DNA of 6,689 bases, taken from assembly GCA_027081495.1 (NCBI GenBank), contig JALWKJ010000050.1, forward strand, positions 1 through 6,689. Direction: 5' to 3'. The translations under genes and the position numbers were made by a program. Source of the DNA: Campylobacterales bacterium. Lineage in GTDB: Bacteria; Campylobacterota; Campylobacteria; Campylobacterales; QNZT01. The notes below the pieces were generated by a model. That model saw only the letters and a list, made by a program, of their open reading frames with translations. It was not told the origin of the DNA and did not search any database. Below, piece by piece: positions 6,615 to 6,689 of the stretch. How positions within the stretch are numbered: the first letter of the stretch is position 1; every line of letters starts with the position of its first letter.

Positions 6615-6620
6615 TATAAT
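6615..6620 (+). promoter_or_regulatory. Likely -10 box (TATAAT) of a downstream transcript
   Basis: A perfect TATAAT preceded by TGTA, 65 bases after the last pseudopilin stop. An AT-rich stretch (about 6577-6591) lies upstream in place of a -35 box. Transcription would begin around 6626-6628. The downstream bases are C-rich (TCTGCTCCC), a discriminator type common at strong stable-RNA or growth-regulated promoters; that last point is inference. The transcript would run out of the window. Confidence 0.5.
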
Positions 6621-6644
6621 TCTGCTCCCAACGAAGAAGGGGAT

Positions 6645-6677
6645 GTCTAAAAGCTCGAAGAGAGCGTAGTTTTAGAC
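6645..6677 (+). repeat. Inverted repeat / RNA hairpin downstream of the TATAAT box
   Basis: GTCTAAAA (6645-6652) pairs perfectly with TTTTAGAC (6670-6677). Inside, GCTC (6653-6656) pairs with GAGC (6662-6665) around the loop GAAGA, leaving GTAG (6666-6669) as a one-sided bulge, giving 12 pairs in total. A second small stem, TCCC (6626-6629) with GGGA (6640-6643), may form just before it. No long reading frame passes through on the + strand. The best reading is the structured 5' part of an RNA that continues beyond the window. I could not match it to tRNA, tmRNA, SRP RNA, RNase P RNA or a riboswitch I know. Confidence 0.5.
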
Positions 6678-6689
6678 GAGTTATTTAAA

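Noticed and set aside
6648..6689. Possible tail of a minus-strand gene (translation ending SSKTTLSSSF then stop)
   Set aside because: Only 13 codons are visible, serine/threonine-rich and without a motif. The + strand promoter and hairpin explain the stretch at least as well, but this is not excluded.
6643..6689. tRNA or tmRNA 5' end, suggested by GGGGATG and the GCTC/GAGC arm
   Set aside because: The loop is too small for a D-arm, no anticodon arm can be folded, and the tmRNA TTCGAC motif is missing.

Overview
The window looks like chromosomal DNA from a chemolithoautotrophic Campylobacterota bacterium (Sulfurimonas/Sulfurovum-like). This is inferred from the AT-rich composition, the short-leader MKKAFTLIE-type pseudopilins, extended -10 promoters preceded by T-runs with no clear -35 box, and a two-subunit ATP-citrate lyase, the hallmark of the reductive TCA cycle in this phylum. 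All recognisable genes lie on the + strand and are tightly packed. The species cannot be fixed from the sequence.

Left part (1-1890). The window opens inside the last ~30 codons of a polyprenyl-phosphate sugar-phosphate transferase, a surface polysaccharide priming enzyme. Next comes a stand-alone class I glutamine amidotransferase of the TrpG/PabA family, coupled by an ATGA overlap to a ~395-residue polytopic membrane protein. That protein resembles the GT-C (ArnT/PMT-like) glycosyltransferases but is not firmly assigned.

Centre (1891-5109). An 88-base gap carries a good extended -10 and a ribosome binding site for aclB. aclB and aclA follow, joined by a one-base TAATG overlap. Together they encode the complete heteromeric ATP-citrate lyase: ATP-grasp and citrate-binding parts in AclB, CoA-ligase part with the phospho-histidine and citrate-synthase-like lyase domain in AclA. 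All catalytic motifs I could check are present. The enzyme cleaves citrate to acetyl-CoA and oxaloacetate and closes the reductive TCA cycle.

Right part (5110-6549). Two tandem paralogous pseudopilin genes both start with TTG, each behind a short inverted repeat. They are 40/70 identical at the N-terminus and share a C-terminal cysteine pair. The second carries a sequence-perfect EF-hand-type calcium loop, which is degenerate in the first.

Tail (6550-6689). No coding sequence is evident. A strong TATAAT box is followed by two possible hairpins, suggesting the start of a stable RNA or a structured leader that continues past the window. A gene tail on the opposite strand cannot be excluded.

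I see no CRISPR array, insertion sequence, tRNA or rRNA. The most unusual items are the calcium-loop pseudopilin pair next to the carbon-fixation genes and the unexplained structured RNA start at the right end.
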